Source: JAWCQZ01 sp038869515 [NCBI: Halobacteria archaeon] (GTDB lineage Archaea; Halobacteriota; Syntropharchaeia; JACQPP01). From it: a DNA stretch of 64,000 bases. The position numbers and the translations under genes were made by a program. Below, one piece after another: positions 1-8,642 of the stretch. Each line of letters starts with the position of its first letter. Position 1 is the stretch's first letter. The notes beneath the pieces are model-generated. The model searched no databases, was not told where the DNA came from, and was given only the letters and a program-made list of their open reading frames with translations. The stretch covers positions 381,160 to 445,159 of the forward strand of contig JAWCQZ010000001.1 in the NCBI GenBank assembly GCA_038869515.1, in the 5' to 3' direction.

Positions 1-60
1 CCCGCGTGGGCCCCCCCCGGGGCCCCGGGGGGGGGGGGGGGGGCCCCCGGGGGTGGGGCC
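1..60. repeat. G/C homopolymer tract
   Basis: The first 60 bases are almost only G and C, including a run of about 19 G. Nothing coding is visible. It could be a real low-complexity spacer or a sequencing or assembly artefact at a contig edge; the sequence alone cannot decide. Confidence 0.6.
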
Positions 61-99
61 GCCCTTTTGCGCGCGGGCTCCGCCCGCGCGCAAAAGGGC
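61..99. repeat. perfect 18-bp inverted repeat (hairpin)
   Basis: Bases 61-78 and 82-99 are exact reverse complements separated by TCC, which would give a very stable 18-bp stem. It is followed directly by GGCCTATGTTCTG (97-109), a 13-mer that occurs again at 50472-50484 after another structured region. It could be a terminator of an upstream gene, part of a structured RNA, or a mobile-element end. Confidence 0.75.
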
Positions 100-110
100 C
101 TATGTTCTGG

Positions 111-155
111 ATTTCGACTTTTCGGGATTAGTCCGAATCGTTTTGTGTCGAAGTC
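111..155. promoter_or_regulatory. operator-like nested inverted repeats before the mevalonate regulator
   Basis: TTCGAC (113-118) can pair with GTCGAA (147-152), enclosing TTCGG (121-125) and CCGAA (133-137). The element lies just upstream of the TATA box of the helix-turn-helix gene. An autoregulatory operator is the simplest reading, but this is inference from position. Confidence 0.35.
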
Positions 156-166
156 ATCATCGTTAG

Positions 167-175
167 TTTTAAATA
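167..175 (+). promoter_or_regulatory. TATA box of the regulator-mevalonate operon
   Basis: TTTTAAATA is centred 30 nt before the ATG at 201 in an otherwise GC-rich region, which fits archaeal TBP binding and a leaderless or very short leader transcript. Confidence 0.65.
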
Positions 176-200
176 CTACATCCGTCGAAGGGGGGGTTCG

Positions 201-902
201 ATGGTTCAGGACGTCAAGGAGATTCTGGCCGAGAAGATTGCGGGCGAAATCGCCCTCTCCCCCAATCCCGGGGAGACGATCAAGAAGTGGCGCAAGAACT
301 TCGAAGTCTCCCAGGTGGACATCGCGGCGCAGTTGAAGGTCACCGCGTCGGTCATCAGCGACTACGAGTCGGGGCGGAGGAAGTCGCCCGGGACCGCCAT
401 GGTCTCCCGGTTCGTCCGGGCCCTCATCGACCTCGACCAGAACCGCGGGGGGCAGAAGATCGAGCACTACCAGACCCTCGTCCGGGACTCCCCCATCTCG
501 GAGGTCATCTTCGACATGCGGGAGTATCCCACCCCGATGGGGCTGGGGGAGTTTCAGAAGCGCATCGAGGCCGAGCTCCTCACCGTGAACTCCGGGAACT
601 CCGTCCACGGCTACACCATCATCGACTCCATGAAGGCCATCCTGAAGCTCGGCACCACCGATTTCTACAAGCTCTACGGGTGGTCCACCGAGCGCGCGCT
701 CATCTTCACCAACGTCTCGACCGGGAAGTCCCCCCTCATCGCCATCCGGGTCACCAACCTCAAGCCCGGGGCGGTCATCCTCCACGGCCTCCACGCGAAG
801 GACGTGGACCCCCTCGCGGTCCAGATCGCCAGAATCGAGCGGCTACCGCTGATGACGTGCAACATGCCGGTGGCGAAAATCGTGGAGGCTCTGCGGCAAT
901 GA
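201..902 (+). CDS. XRE-family helix-turn-helix transcriptional regulator
   Basis: A 233-residue protein with a Cro/C1-type helix-turn-helix at about residues 25-85 ([13 protein letters not shown] is the recognition region) and a roughly 140-residue C-terminal domain of the kind found in conserved archaeal regulators, probably a ligand-sensing or oligomerisation part. It is the first gene of the mevalonate operon; its TGA overlaps the HMG-CoA synthase ATG (ATGA). This position suggests that it controls isoprenoid synthesis and itself, though no ligand can be read from the sequence. The start fits the TATA box at 167-175. Confidence 0.85.
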   Translation: MVQDVKEILAEKIAGEIALSPNPGETIKKWRKNFEVSQVDIAAQLKVTASVISDYESGRRKSPGTAMVSRFVRALIDLDQNRGGQKIEHYQTLVRDSPISEVIFDMREYPTPMGLGEFQKRIEAELLTVNSGNSVHGYTIIDSMKAILKLGTTDFYKLYGWSTERALIFTNVSTGKSPLIAIRVTNLKPGAVILHGLHAKDVDPLAVQIARIERLPLMTCNMPVAKIVEALRQ

Positions 903-1966
903 ACGCTGCCGGCCTCGCGGGCAAGGGGGGCGCCATCCTCTCCTACGGCACCTACATCCCCCGGAACCGCATCGCCGTCGAGGAGATTGCGAAGCAGTGG
1001 GGCAAGAACCCCGACGACATCAAGCGGGGGCTCGACCTCGTGGAGAAGTCGGTCCCCGACACCGACGAGGACACGGTGACCATCTCCGTGGAGGCGGCCC
1101 GGAACGCGCTGCGCCGGGTGAACTTCCCCCCCTCCCGCATCGGGGCGATCTACGTCGGCTCGGAAAGCCACCCCTACGCGGTGAAGCCGACCGCCACCAT
1201 CGTGGCCCAGGCCATCGGCGCCTCCCCGCAGATGACCGCCGCCGACTACGAGTTCGCCTGCAAGGCGGGCACGGCGGCCATCCAGACCTGCATGGGGCTG
1301 GTCGGCGCGGGGATGATCCCCTGCGGCATGGCCATCGGTGCGGACGTCGCCCAGAGCCAGCCCGGGGACGCCCTGGAGTACGCGGCGAGCGCGGGGGCCG
1401 CGGCCTACATCATCGGGAAACCCGACGGCTCCGAAGCCCTCGCCGCCATCGAAGCGACCCACTCCTTCACGACCGACACCCCCGACTTCTGGAGGCGGGA
1501 CGGGGCGCCCTACCCGCACCACGGCGGCCGCTTCACCGGCGAGCCCGCCTACTTCAAGCACGTCACCAGCGCGGCGAAGGGGCTCTTCCAGATGCTCGGG
1601 ACGGGGCCGGGGGACTACGACTACGCGGTCTTCCACATGCCGAACGGGAAGTTCCCCGCCCGGGCCGGGGCGGAACTCGGCTTCAAGAGGGAGCAGATGG
1701 AGCCGGGGCTCATCGTGCGGCGGCTCGGGAACTCCTACTCGGCGTCGAGCATGATCGGCCTCGCGGCGGTGCTCGACATCGCCAAGCCGGGGCAGCGCAT
1801 CATGGTCACCTCCTTCGGCTCCGGGGCCGGCTCGGACGCATTCAGTCTGCGGGTGGAGACCGCGATTGAGAAGTATCGTGGAAAGGTGCCCACCGTCGCC
1901 GATTTTTCCAAGAGCGTGCGGCGGTTGACCTACGCGGAATACGCGAAGCACCTGGAGTTGGTGTGA
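899..1966 (+). CDS. hydroxymethylglutaryl-CoA synthase
   Basis: Condenses acetyl-CoA with acetoacetyl-CoA to HMG-CoA, the committed carbon for archaeal isoprenoid lipids. The 355 residues match the short archaeal form. Visible catalytic residues are Glu89 (GSESHP), the acylated Cys121 ([10 protein letters not shown]) and His246 (FHMPNGKFP). The start ATG overlaps the regulator stop by 4 nt; a longer in-frame extension upstream is only a shadow of the regulator gene. In methanogens this enzyme forms a complex with thiolase and a DUF35 protein, and all three are adjacent here. Confidence 0.95.
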   Translation: MNAAGLAGKGGAILSYGTYIPRNRIAVEEIAKQWGKNPDDIKRGLDLVEKSVPDTDEDTVTISVEAARNALRRVNFPPSRIGAIYVGSESHPYAVKPTATIVAQAIGASPQMTAADYEFACKAGTAAIQTCMGLVGAGMIPCGMAIGADVAQSQPGDALEYAASAGAAAYIIGKPDGSEALAAIEATHSFTTDTPDFWRRDGAPYPHHGGRFTGEPAYFKHVTSAAKGLFQMLGTGPGDYDYAVFHMPNGKFPARAGAELGFKREQMEPGLIVRRLGNSYSASSMIGLAAVLDIAKPGQRIMVTSFGSGAGSDAFSLRVETAIEKYRGKVPTVADFSKSVRRLTYAEYAKHLELV

Positions 1967-3138
1967 CCGTGCGCGAAGTCGCCATCCTCGGCGTCGGAAC
2001 CACCAAATTCGGCGAACTGTGGGACAAGTCCTTCCGCGACGGATTCGCCGAGGCGGGCATCAAAGCGATCGCTGACGCGGGCATTTCGGGCAAGGACATG
2101 GAGGCCATCTACGTGGGCAACATGTCGGCCGGCCGCTTCATCGAGCAGGAGCACGTCGGGCCCCTCGTGGCCGACGCGGCGGGCCTCGCCGACCTCGGGG
2201 TCCCGGCGACCCGCATCGAGGGCGCCTGCGCCTCGGGCGCGCTGGCGTTCCGGCAGGGGTTCCTCGCGGTCGCCTCAGGGCTCCACGACGTCGTGGTGGT
2301 GGCGGGGGTCGAGAAGATGACCGACGTCCCCTCGGAGGAGGCGGAGGCGATGCTCGCGAGCGCGGGCGACCGGGAGTGGGAGGGGTTCCAGGGGGCGACC
2401 CTCGCGGCGCTCTACGCAATGATGGCACGGGTCCACATGAAGAACTACGGCACGACCCGGGAGCAGATGGCCCAGGTGGCGGTGAAGAACCACCTCCACG
2501 CGTCGAAGAACCCCGAGGCGCAGTTCCGGAGCGCCATCAAACTCGAGGTGGTCCTCGGGAGCCCCTTCGTCGCCGACCCGCTGCGGGTCTTGGACGGGGC
2601 ATCGTTGGCCGACGGCTCCTCCGCCATCGTCCTGGCCCCCCTGGAGATGGCGAAGAAGCGCGGCGACTCCATCGTCACCGTCGCCGCCTCGGCCCAGGCC
2701 TCGGCCAGCCTCGCGCTCCACGACCGGACCGACCTCGCCGCCATCCCCTCCATCGGCCTGGCCGGGAAGAAGGCGTTCCAGATGGCCGGAATCGGGCCGA
2801 CGGATGTGGACGTCGCGGAACTCCACGACATCCAGACCATCGCCGAAATCATCGCCCTGGAGGAGTTGGGCTTCTGCCCGAGGGGTCAGGGGGGAAAGTT
2901 CACCGCGGAGGGCCAGACCACCTGGGACGGGGCGCTGCCGGTGAACCCGGGCGGCGGCCTGAAGGGGTGCGGCCACCCGCCGGGGGCGACCGGCGTGCGG
3001 CAGATTGCGGAACTGACGCTCCAACTGCGCGGCAAGGCGGGCGACCGCCAGGTCCCGAATGCCGAAATCGGCCTCGCGGAGTGCCACGGAGGGACCGGCG
3101 GGAGCGCCGCGGTCCACATCCTGAGGAGGCACCGCTGA
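1963..3138 (+). CDS. acetyl-CoA C-acetyltransferase (SCP2-type thiolase)
   Basis: Makes acetoacetyl-CoA from two acetyl-CoA and feeds the preceding HMG-CoA synthase. The 391 residues show the nucleophile Cys89 ([11 protein letters not shown]), a GHPPGATG histidine box and the late ECHGGTGG cysteine/glycine segment, as in archaeal acetoacetyl-CoA thiolases of the SCPx type. The GTG start overlaps the HMGS stop (GTGA). In the known archaeal complex the intermediate is passed on through the shared CoA site, consistent with this operon order. Confidence 0.93.
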   Translation: MTVREVAILGVGTTKFGELWDKSFRDGFAEAGIKAIADAGISGKDMEAIYVGNMSAGRFIEQEHVGPLVADAAGLADLGVPATRIEGACASGALAFRQGFLAVASGLHDVVVVAGVEKMTDVPSEEAEAMLASAGDREWEGFQGATLAALYAMMARVHMKNYGTTREQMAQVAVKNHLHASKNPEAQFRSAIKLEVVLGSPFVADPLRVLDGASLADGSSAIVLAPLEMAKKRGDSIVTVAASAQASASLALHDRTDLAAIPSIGLAGKKAFQMAGIGPTDVDVAELHDIQTIAEIIALEELGFCPRGQGGKFTAEGQTTWDGALPVNPGGGLKGCGHPPGATGVRQIAELTLQLRGKAGDRQVPNAEIGLAECHGGTGGSAAVHILRRHR

Positions 3139-3251
3139 TGCTGATCGGCCTCTCGTTCGGCTCGGGGCTCCTGGGGCCCATCCTGACCCTGAAGGAGAGG
3201 CTCGCCGGAAAGGCCCGGGACGACGATGAGCCGGCCGCGGAGGATGCATGA
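3138..3251 (+). CDS. 37-residue peptide in the mevalonate operon
   Basis: A short ORF fills exactly the space between thiolase and DUF35. Its ATG overlaps the thiolase TGA by 1 nt and its own TGA overlaps the DUF35 ATG (ATGA). The peptide starts [16 protein letters not shown], a hydrophobic/amphipathic stretch, then LTLKERLAGK and an acidic tail (DDDEPAAEDA). Coupling on both sides argues for translation. Function is unknown; it could be a small subunit or membrane tether of the HMGS-thiolase-DUF35 complex, or a translational coupler only. Confidence 0.6.
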   Translation: MLIGLSFGSGLLGPILTLKERLAGKARDDDEPAAEDA

Positions 3252-3637
3252 AGGTCCCGCGCTTCTGGAGGTCCTTCCCGAGCCGATACAACCTCGTCGG
3301 GACGAAGTGCAAGTCGTGCAGCACGCCCTACTTCCCGCCCCGGAAAATCTGCCCCAAGTGCCGGAGGGGCGGGGCGATGGAGGAGTTCCAGTTCGCCGGG
3401 AATGGCAAGGTGCTCACCTGGACCGCGGTCCACCAGGCCCCGGCGGGGTGGGAGCGGCAGGCGCCCTACACGCTGGCGATTGTGCAACTGGACGAGGGGC
3501 CGAAACTCACGACCCAACTCGTCGGCCTGGAGAATGAGCCCGAGGCGGGGATGAAGGTGAAGGCGGTCTTCCGGAAGATGGCGGAGGAGGGGCCGGAGGG
3601 GGTCATCTACTACGGGTATAAGTTTGCGCCAGCGTGA
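3248..3637 (+). CDS. DUF35 zinc-ribbon/OB-fold CoA-binding scaffold protein
   Basis: A 129-residue protein with an N-terminal helix, a rubredoxin-like zinc ribbon (Cys21, Cys24, Cys35, Cys38) and a C-terminal OB fold. In the characterised methanogen complex the DUF35 protein bridges acetoacetyl-CoA thiolase and HMG-CoA synthase and holds the CoA pantetheine arm. It is the last gene of the operon here, so the same role is very likely. Confidence 0.92.
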   Translation: MKVPRFWRSFPSRYNLVGTKCKSCSTPYFPPRKICPKCRRGGAMEEFQFAGNGKVLTWTAVHQAPAGWERQAPYTLAIVQLDEGPKLTTQLVGLENEPEAGMKVKAVFRKMAEEGPEGVIYYGYKFAPA

Positions 3638-3727
3638 ACGGTTGTGATTTTTAGAGCGCGCTCCTCGCTCAGAAGCGTGTTTCGTCACTTCTCGCCTGGA
3701 GGAGTCCGACCCGTTCCTCGAGCGTCG

Positions 3728-4411
3728 TTAATCACTCAAGAATCCGATGATGTGCCGGTTGCACTCCCGCCACCTCTGCGCAATCATCAGGTGGGTCGTG
3801 CCGGGGACGACGACCAGGTCCGCCCCCGGAATCCCATCGGCCAACTCTTCCGAGTAGCGGACCGGCGTGAGGGGGTCGCTCTCGCCCACCATCACGAGGG
3901 TCGGGGCTTTGATTTCCGGGAGCCGCTCCCGCGTGTCGTGCTCCGCGATGGCCCCCAGTTGGCCGAAGAAGCCCCGCAGGGGCCACCAGTCCGCCGGGGG
4001 GGTGCGGGAGGCCCAGCGCATGAGGCCGTTGAACTCCGGTCGCGAGAAGCCGGCGTTGGTCGAGATGAGCACCATCCGGTTGACCCGCCCGGGGTGGTTC
4101 AGCGCGAGGTGCTGGGCAATCATCCCCCCCATGGAGACGCCCACCACGTGGGCTCTCCGGATGCGGAGGTGGTCGAGGAGGGCCACGGCGTCGTCCGCCA
4201 TCTGCTCCATCGAGTAGGGGCCGCGCGGCGCGTCGGAGAGGCCGGTGCCCCGGTTGTCGAAACGGATGAGTTTGAAGTGGTTCTTCATGTCGCGGACCTG
4301 GAGGGCCCAGGAGTCCAGGGGCTGCATGTGCCCCCCGATGACGAGGACGGGGGGGCTGCCGCCGTCGATGCGGTAGCGGAGGCGGATGTCGCCCGTTCGG
4401 AAAAAGGGCAT
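3728..4411 (-). CDS. alpha/beta-hydrolase
   Basis: A 227-residue single-domain hydrolase with nucleophile elbow GVSMGG, acid in VGESDPLT and histidine in GTTHLM; FDNRGTGLS is the oxyanion-side motif. Substrate cannot be told; esterases, lactonases and 3-oxoadipate enol-lactonase-like proteins share this pattern. ATG 4411 was preferred to GTG 4420 because TTAAAT on the reverse strand lies about 28 nt upstream of it. It stands alone between convergent and divergent neighbours. Confidence 0.85.
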   Translation of the reverse strand: MPFFRTGDIRLRYRIDGGSPPVLVIGGHMQPLDSWALQVRDMKNHFKLIRFDNRGTGLSDAPRGPYSMEQMADDAVALLDHLRIRRAHVVGVSMGGMIAQHLALNHPGRVNRMVLISTNAGFSRPEFNGLMRWASRTPPADWWPLRGFFGQLGAIAEHDTRERLPEIKAPTLVMVGESDPLTPVRYSEELADGIPGADLVVVPGTTHLMIAQRWRECNRHIIGFLSD

Positions 4412-4499
4412 CCTTCGCACCCGGTTTCTTTCGAGGGGGTTAAATGGCTTCTGCCGATTTTCCGCAACCTCCGCCAGCTCGAAATCGGTAACGGTAGAC

Positions 4500-5618
4500 C
4501 TAATCTACCTTCTGGAACCGGTTCTTCAGTTTGCCCAACACCTTCGGGAGGGTAGTGTACTCCATGTCCTGCGCGGGCAGGCGGTGAGGCTCGAAGGGGC
4601 CGTGGCGGCGCATGTAGTCGGTGATTTCGGCGGCCTTCTGCCGGGTCGGCTCGTAGGCGGGGTCGTCGAAGAGATCCACCGGCCCCTCCAGCATCCCGTC
4701 GTTGACCACGAAGCCCGCGGCGATGACCCGGGGCGGGCCGTCGAACCGGGTGCAGCGGGCCTGCTTGAAGCCGCAGGGCATCAGGGGGCCGTTGTGGGAG
4801 CCCCGCATCCAGCCGCTGACCAGGTGGGGGAAGGAGAAGGGCTCGATGACCTCGCCGACCGCGGGGAGGCCCGCCTGCGCCCGGACCAGGGCCACCGGGT
4901 CGTCCTTGCCCACATACTCCCCGGCGATGAGGGCGAGTTTCTCGGTGGAGACAGCCGCCACCGGCTCGTCGGCCGGGAGTTTCGGGTGGTCGGGCTTCGG
5001 AAAGACCCGCTTCACGATGTAGCGGCTCTTGGTGCCGATGATGGCGAGGAGGTCGTACATCTCCTCCGGGAGGTTGAGGATGACCTTCTTGTTGTCGTAG
5101 ACATCCCACACCTCGAAGCGGAAGCCTTCGTGGAGGCTCGGGTCGATGATGAGTCCCGCCGTGTTGAAGGGGTCGCCGAACATCCGGAAGACGGGGAGAT
5201 TGAATGCCCCGGGATCGGTCTTGTCCATCATGAAGGCGATGAGGGGCTCCCCCTTGCGCTCGGTGAACTCCATCTCCGCGACGCCGGGCCCCATGCCCCG
5301 GATGTTGCCGGAGAAGGCGTCGGAGAGGAGGTCCTGGCCCGCACCGTAGAGTTTCAACTTCTTCGACTGGGCCGTGCACGCTTCGAAGGTCTTCCAGGCG
5401 AGCTGGTGAATCGCTTTGTTGTCAGTCCCCTTCCGGTGGGACATGATGAGCTCCAAGTCGTCGCCGCAGTTGCCGACCCAGTAGTCGAGGATGAGTTTCT
5501 CCTTCTGGGCCTTCTCCATCGACTTCTCCGCGATGTCGAGGAGGTCGGGGTGGACCACCGTGTGGCCGGGGTAGGAGCCGATATCGGCCTTGATGAGGGA
5601 AACGGTGGTTCCGGCCAT
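4500..5618 (-). CDS. bifunctional fructose-1,6-bisphosphate aldolase/phosphatase
   Basis: Archaeal class V FBPase with aldolase activity: joins triose phosphates and dephosphorylates the product, giving unidirectional gluconeogenesis. The 372 residues have the family acidic metal motifs (KADIGSYPGH at the N-terminus, GDDLELIMSH, DKTDPGAFN). Tyr235-x-x-Lys238 in GEYVGKDDP matches the Tyr/Lys Schiff-base pair of the family. Predicted leaderless from a TATA box at 5640-5646. Confidence 0.95.
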   Translation of the reverse strand: MAGTTVSLIKADIGSYPGHTVVHPDLLDIAEKSMEKAQKEKLILDYWVGNCGDDLELIMSHRKGTDNKAIHQLAWKTFEACTAQSKKLKLYGAGQDLLSDAFSGNIRGMGPGVAEMEFTERKGEPLIAFMMDKTDPGAFNLPVFRMFGDPFNTAGLIIDPSLHEGFRFEVWDVYDNKKVILNLPEEMYDLLAIIGTKSRYIVKRVFPKPDHPKLPADEPVAAVSTEKLALIAGEYVGKDDPVALVRAQAGLPAVGEVIEPFSFPHLVSGWMRGSHNGPLMPCGFKQARCTRFDGPPRVIAAGFVVNDGMLEGPVDLFDDPAYEPTRQKAAEITDYMRRHGPFEPHRLPAQDMEYTTLPKVLGKLKNRFQKVD

Positions 5619-5639
5619 GGTGGGCTAGGGGAAACCGGG

Positions 5640-5646
5640 TATAAAA
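5640..5646 (-). promoter_or_regulatory. TATA box of FBP aldolase/phosphatase
   Basis: TTTTATA on the reverse strand, centred 25 nt before the ATG at 5618; no Shine-Dalgarno sequence in between. Confidence 0.65.
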
Positions 5647-5723
5647 GGGTAGCGGCGGCCCGGCTTCGCCTGGCTCCCTTCCCGGCAGGAAAAACCGGAA
5701 TCGGCGGGCCGGACGCGGAGACC

Positions 5724-5729
5724 ATTTAT
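5724..5729 (+). promoter_or_regulatory. TATA-like box of the small zinc-finger gene
   Basis: ATTTAT centred about 25 nt before the ATG at 5751, supporting that short ORF as a real gene. Confidence 0.5.
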
Positions 5730-5750
5730 CCGGGGCCCGAGACTCCCCCG

Positions 5751-5981
5751 ATGGCGGGCAAGAAGGTGTGCGAGGTCTGCCGGGGCGAGGAGTGGGACTC
5801 CCCCCTCTGGGGCCACTACCGGGCCCACGTGGAGCGCGGGGAGTGCGGCCTCCCCCGGGCGCGGGAGGCCCTGCGGCGGGCCTTCGCGGGCTGGAGCGAG
5901 CCCTACTTCCAGGCCATCTTCGAGAGGAACTTCAGTCCCCGGGGCGCGAACCAGCCGGCAGCACGAGTCCTGAAGGAGTGA
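5751..5981 (+). CDS. 76-residue putative zinc-finger protein
   Basis: The peptide begins MAGKKVCEVCRGEEWDSP and continues with HYRAHVERGEC, giving CxxC followed by HxxxH and a further Cys, a plausible single zinc site over residues 7-31. The C-terminal half is basic/amphipathic without further motif. The start is supported by a TATA box 25 nt upstream. It may be a nucleic-acid-binding regulator; no family was recognised. Confidence 0.6.
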   Translation: MAGKKVCEVCRGEEWDSPLWGHYRAHVERGECGLPRAREALRRAFAGWSEPYFQAIFERNFSPRGANQPAARVLKE

Positions 5982-6002
5982 GGCCATCTCCCGGGCCCGT
6001 CA

Positions 6003-6482
6003 ATGGACGTCTTCTCCCATCTCCTCTGGACGGCGATCGCCTTCCACGGCGAGCGCCCCTTCTGGCTCTGGGCGCTCCTCGGGACGCTGCCCGACATCCT
6101 CACCTGGGGGCCGTGGACCGTGCCCCTCATCGCCCGCCGGAGGTGGAACGACTTCGACCTGGACCGCGTCCCGGGCTGGGTGATGGGCCTCTACGGGGCC
6201 ACCCACAACCTCTTCACGCCGCTCGCCCTCTGGGGCGCCGCCTTCGCCGCCACGGGGCAGGTCGTCACCGCCCCGCTGGCGTGGCTCCTCCACGTCCTCA
6301 TGGACGCCCCGACCCACTCCCGCCACTTCCTCCCGACCCCCATCCTCTGGCCGGTGTCGGACTGGAAGTTCCCCGGGGTGAGGTGGGGGCAGAGGTGGTT
6401 CATGGCGGGGAACATCGCGGCCATGGCGGCGCTGATGCTCTACCTGTTCGCCGTCCAGGGCGTGCGGCTCAAGTGGGCGTGA
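6003..6482 (+). CDS. integral membrane protein, YdjM/DUF457-like putative metal-dependent hydrolase
   Basis: A 159-residue protein with about four hydrophobic segments and conserved-looking polar residues: SHLLWT at the N-terminus, LLGTLPD, YGATHNLFTPL and LLHVLMDAPTHS. This H/D pattern is typical of the YdjM/DUF457 group, whose substrates are mostly unknown. It starts 21 nt after the zinc-finger gene and may be co-transcribed. It overlaps the convergent thiolase gene by 14 nt. Confidence 0.65.
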   Translation: MDVFSHLLWTAIAFHGERPFWLWALLGTLPDILTWGPWTVPLIARRRWNDFDLDRVPGWVMGLYGATHNLFTPLALWGAAFAATGQVVTAPLAWLLHVLMDAPTHSRHFLPTPILWPVSDWKFPGVRWGQRWFMAGNIAAMAALMLYLFAVQGVRLKWA

Positions 6483-7377
6483 CCTTCGGGGGCTCGCCTT
6501 CCAGGATTCGGCACGCCTCGCACACCCCGCGCGCGCTCGCCTCGCCGCAGACGCGGCACGCCACCGCGGGCGCCCCCTCGGGGGGCCGCAGGCGGGTCAG
6601 GAGCCCTTCGAAGCCACGGACCACGGCGTACTTGGTCCCGGGGTGGCGCGCCTCGATGGAGTTGAGCGACTCCCGGACCTCGGCCCGGAAGGACCTGCCG
6701 GAGTGGGGGCACTCCGCGAAGGAGACCGGCAGGTCGCGGAGCATGGCGTAGAGGGCGACCTCCCGTTCCGGGACCCACCGCAGGGGCTTGAGGCGCGGGA
6801 GAGCGCCGGGCAGGTTCGCGGAGGAGTTTTGCCGCAGGGTCCGCTCGGAGTCCCCCCGGAGGAGGTTGAGGAGGATGGTCTGCGCCTCGTCGTCGAGGTT
6901 GTGGCCGGTGGCGAGCCGGGCCGCGCCCGACTCCCGGGCCGTCCGGTTGAGCAGCGTGCGCCGGAAGACCCCGCAGGCGGAGCAGGGGTGGCCGTCGCCC
7001 CCCGCCACCGCGGAGTCGGTGGTGGTCCCGAAGGCCTCCGAGAAGCGGACCACCCGGTGCTCGACCCCGAGGCGCGCGGTGAGCGCCTCCGCCGCCTTGA
7101 GGGTCTCGCTCCGGTAGCCCGCGATGCCCTCGTCCACGGTGATGGCGACGAGGCCGACCCGGGGCCGCAGTGTGCGGAGGAGGAAGAGCGCCGAGGCGCT
7201 GTCCTTGCCGCCGCTGAGGCCGACCGCCACCCGCTCGCCCGGCCTCAGGCCGGCCGTCCTCAGCGCCCGTTTCACCCGCCGCTCCACGTCCTCCAGGAGG
7301 TGCTCCCGGCAGTGGTGCCTCCCCGAGGCGCGCTGGAAGAAGACCGCCGGCGCGGGGCAGCGGGAGCAGAGGGCCAT
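6469..7377 (-). CDS. tRNA 2-thiolation protein, NcsA/TtuA/CTU1 family
   Basis: An adenylating sulfurtransferase that makes 2-thiouridine in tRNA. The 302 residues have an N-terminal zinc finger (Cys4, Cys7, His22, Cys23 region), PP-loop SGGKDS at residues 55-60, a catalytic cysteine in HPCSACGVFRR, a second in FAECPHSG, and a C-terminal zinc ribbon (CRVCGE...CEAC). The ATG at 7377 begins just before the first zinc-finger cysteine; upstream in-frame codons lie in the divergent promoter region. Its 3' end overlaps the convergent membrane-protein gene. Confidence 0.9.
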   Translation of the reverse strand: MALCSRCPAPAVFFQRASGRHHCREHLLEDVERRVKRALRTAGLRPGERVAVGLSGGKDSASALFLLRTLRPRVGLVAITVDEGIAGYRSETLKAAEALTARLGVEHRVVRFSEAFGTTTDSAVAGGDGHPCSACGVFRRTLLNRTARESGAARLATGHNLDDEAQTILLNLLRGDSERTLRQNSSANLPGALPRLKPLRWVPEREVALYAMLRDLPVSFAECPHSGRSFRAEVRESLNSIEARHPGTKYAVVRGFEGLLTRLRPPEGAPAVACRVCGEASARGVCEACRILEGEPPKVTPT

Positions 7378-7461
7378 CGCCCCCGTGGGTCGTGCGCGGC
7401 GAAAAACCTGCCCGGGGTAACCTCGTTTCGGCCGGGAAAGCGCGCCTGCGGGCCCGAAATG

Positions 7462-7468
7462 TTTAAAA
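7462..7468 (+). promoter_or_regulatory. TATA box of the MaoC operon
   Basis: TTTAAAA centred 27 nt before ATG 7492; it supports that start rather than the long upstream extension of the frame. Confidence 0.65.
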
Positions 7469-7491
7469 CGCTCGTCCCTCACGGCGGGAGA

Positions 7492-7920
7492 ATGAGCGAC
7501 CCGCGCTGGGCCGAATTCGTCGGGCGCGAGATGCCGCCCGGGAGGCCCCTGGCCCTGACCGCGGAGGCGATCAAGAAGTTCGCGGAGTCGGTGGGGGACA
7601 CCCGGCCCGAGTACCTGAACGGCTCCGTGGCCCCTCCGGCGTTCGCGAACCACATCTTCGTCAAGTCCCTGGGAGGGGGCATCGCGGCGATGAAGGGGCT
7701 CATCAAGAACCCCATGATGGTCCTCCACACCGGGGAGACCTACGAATACCTCGGCCCGGTGAAGGCGGGGGACACCCTGACCACCGGGGGGCGCATCAAG
7801 TCGGTCGAGGAGCGGAACAACATGCTCTGGGTCGCGATGGAGAACGTCGCCAGAAACCAGGAGGGGAGGGATGTCCTCCGGGCCGTCATGACCCTCGGCG
7901 TCCGGGCGGGGGGATACTGA
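7492..7920 (+). CDS. MaoC-like hot-dog dehydratase, N-terminal-type subunit
   Basis: A 142-residue protein resembling the N-terminal FAS1/MaoC-like hot-dog domain (ESVGDTRPEYLNG, then TGETYEYLGPVKAGDTL). It lacks the full hydratase motif seen in the next gene, and such pairs normally act as heteromeric enoyl-CoA hydratases. Its TGA overlaps the ATG of the partner by 1 nt, so a two-subunit enzyme is likely. Confidence 0.8.
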   Translation: MSDPRWAEFVGREMPPGRPLALTAEAIKKFAESVGDTRPEYLNGSVAPPAFANHIFVKSLGGGIAAMKGLIKNPMMVLHTGETYEYLGPVKAGDTLTTGGRIKSVEERNNMLWVAMENVARNQEGRDVLRAVMTLGVRAGGY

Positions 7921-8642
7921 TGGCGGGCCACGCGCCCTCCTGGGACAAAGTCAAGGAGGGCGACGCGACCGCCCCCCTCAAGAAGGGCCCCATCACCCGG
8001 GAGGAGATCAAGGCCTACGGGCTCGCCTCGGGCGACACCAACCCCATCCATATGGACGAGAAGGCGGGGGTGATGGCGGGCCTCGGCGGGGTCATCCAGC
8101 ACGGCCTCCGCTCGATGGCCTTCATGTCCCAGATGCTCACCGACTGGGCCGGGGCGCCCGACCGGCTGAAGAAAATCGACGTCCAGTTCCGGGCGATGGT
8201 CCGGCCGGGGGACGTCGTGACCAGCACCGGGAAAATCACCAGGAAGTACCAGGCCAACGGGCAGAAACTGGTGGACGTGGACCTCCTCCAGGAGGCGCGG
8301 ACCCCGGTCGGCAAGGGCTCGGGCTCCGCGTGGCCCGCGGGGACCAGACTGGTCTACAAGGTCGTGAAGGAGGAGAAGACGCCGGAGAAGAAGAAAATCG
8401 TGGATTTCTCCCTGGTGAAGGAGGGCTCCAACGCCCCGGCTCTCCAGGGCAAATTCACGCAATTCGACGCCAACGTCTCCGTCTCCACGGCGGGCGCCCC
8501 GAAGGTCGAGTGGGCCGAGGCGCTCTTCCGGGGGTGGCTGAAGGACGGGGACGCCCTCACCGTCGAGGCGGCCCCCGGCGGGTTCGAGATCGTCCGGAAG
8601 TCGAACTCGATTCTCGGGAAGGCGACGGTCGCGCTGGCCTGA
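7920..8642 (+). CDS. MaoC-family (R)-specific enoyl-CoA hydratase subunit
   Basis: A 240-residue protein with the hydratase-2 signature ASGDTNPIHMDE (catalytic Asp39 and His44) in a hot-dog fold of about 150 residues, then an extra C-terminal segment (about 90 residues) with a LTVEAAPGGFEIVRKS-like strand pattern. Together with the upstream subunit it would hydrate trans-2-enoyl-CoA. Context is CoA-thioester metabolism; whether for fatty-acid breakdown or synthesis is not shown. Confidence 0.85.
   Translation: MAGHAPSWDKVKEGDATAPLKKGPITREEIKAYGLASGDTNPIHMDEKAGVMAGLGGVIQHGLRSMAFMSQMLTDWAGAPDRLKKIDVQFRAMVRPGDVVTSTGKITRKYQANGQKLVDVDLLQEARTPVGKGSGSAWPAGTRLVYKVVKEEKTPEKKKIVDFSLVKEGSNAPALQGKFTQFDANVSVSTAGAPKVEWAEALFRGWLKDGDALTVEAAPGGFEIVRKSNSILGKATVALA

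Noticed and set aside
1338-1754. Short Arg/Ser/Pro/Thr-rich frames inside many genes, possible small genes
   Set aside because: Such frames recur inside nearly every high-GC gene here and have no promoter, motif or coupling support.
674-1951. A 425-codon reverse-strand frame opposite HMG-CoA synthase
   Set aside because: Composition is typical of antisense frames in high-GC DNA, no motif is visible, and the forward strand encodes a clear catalytic HMGS.
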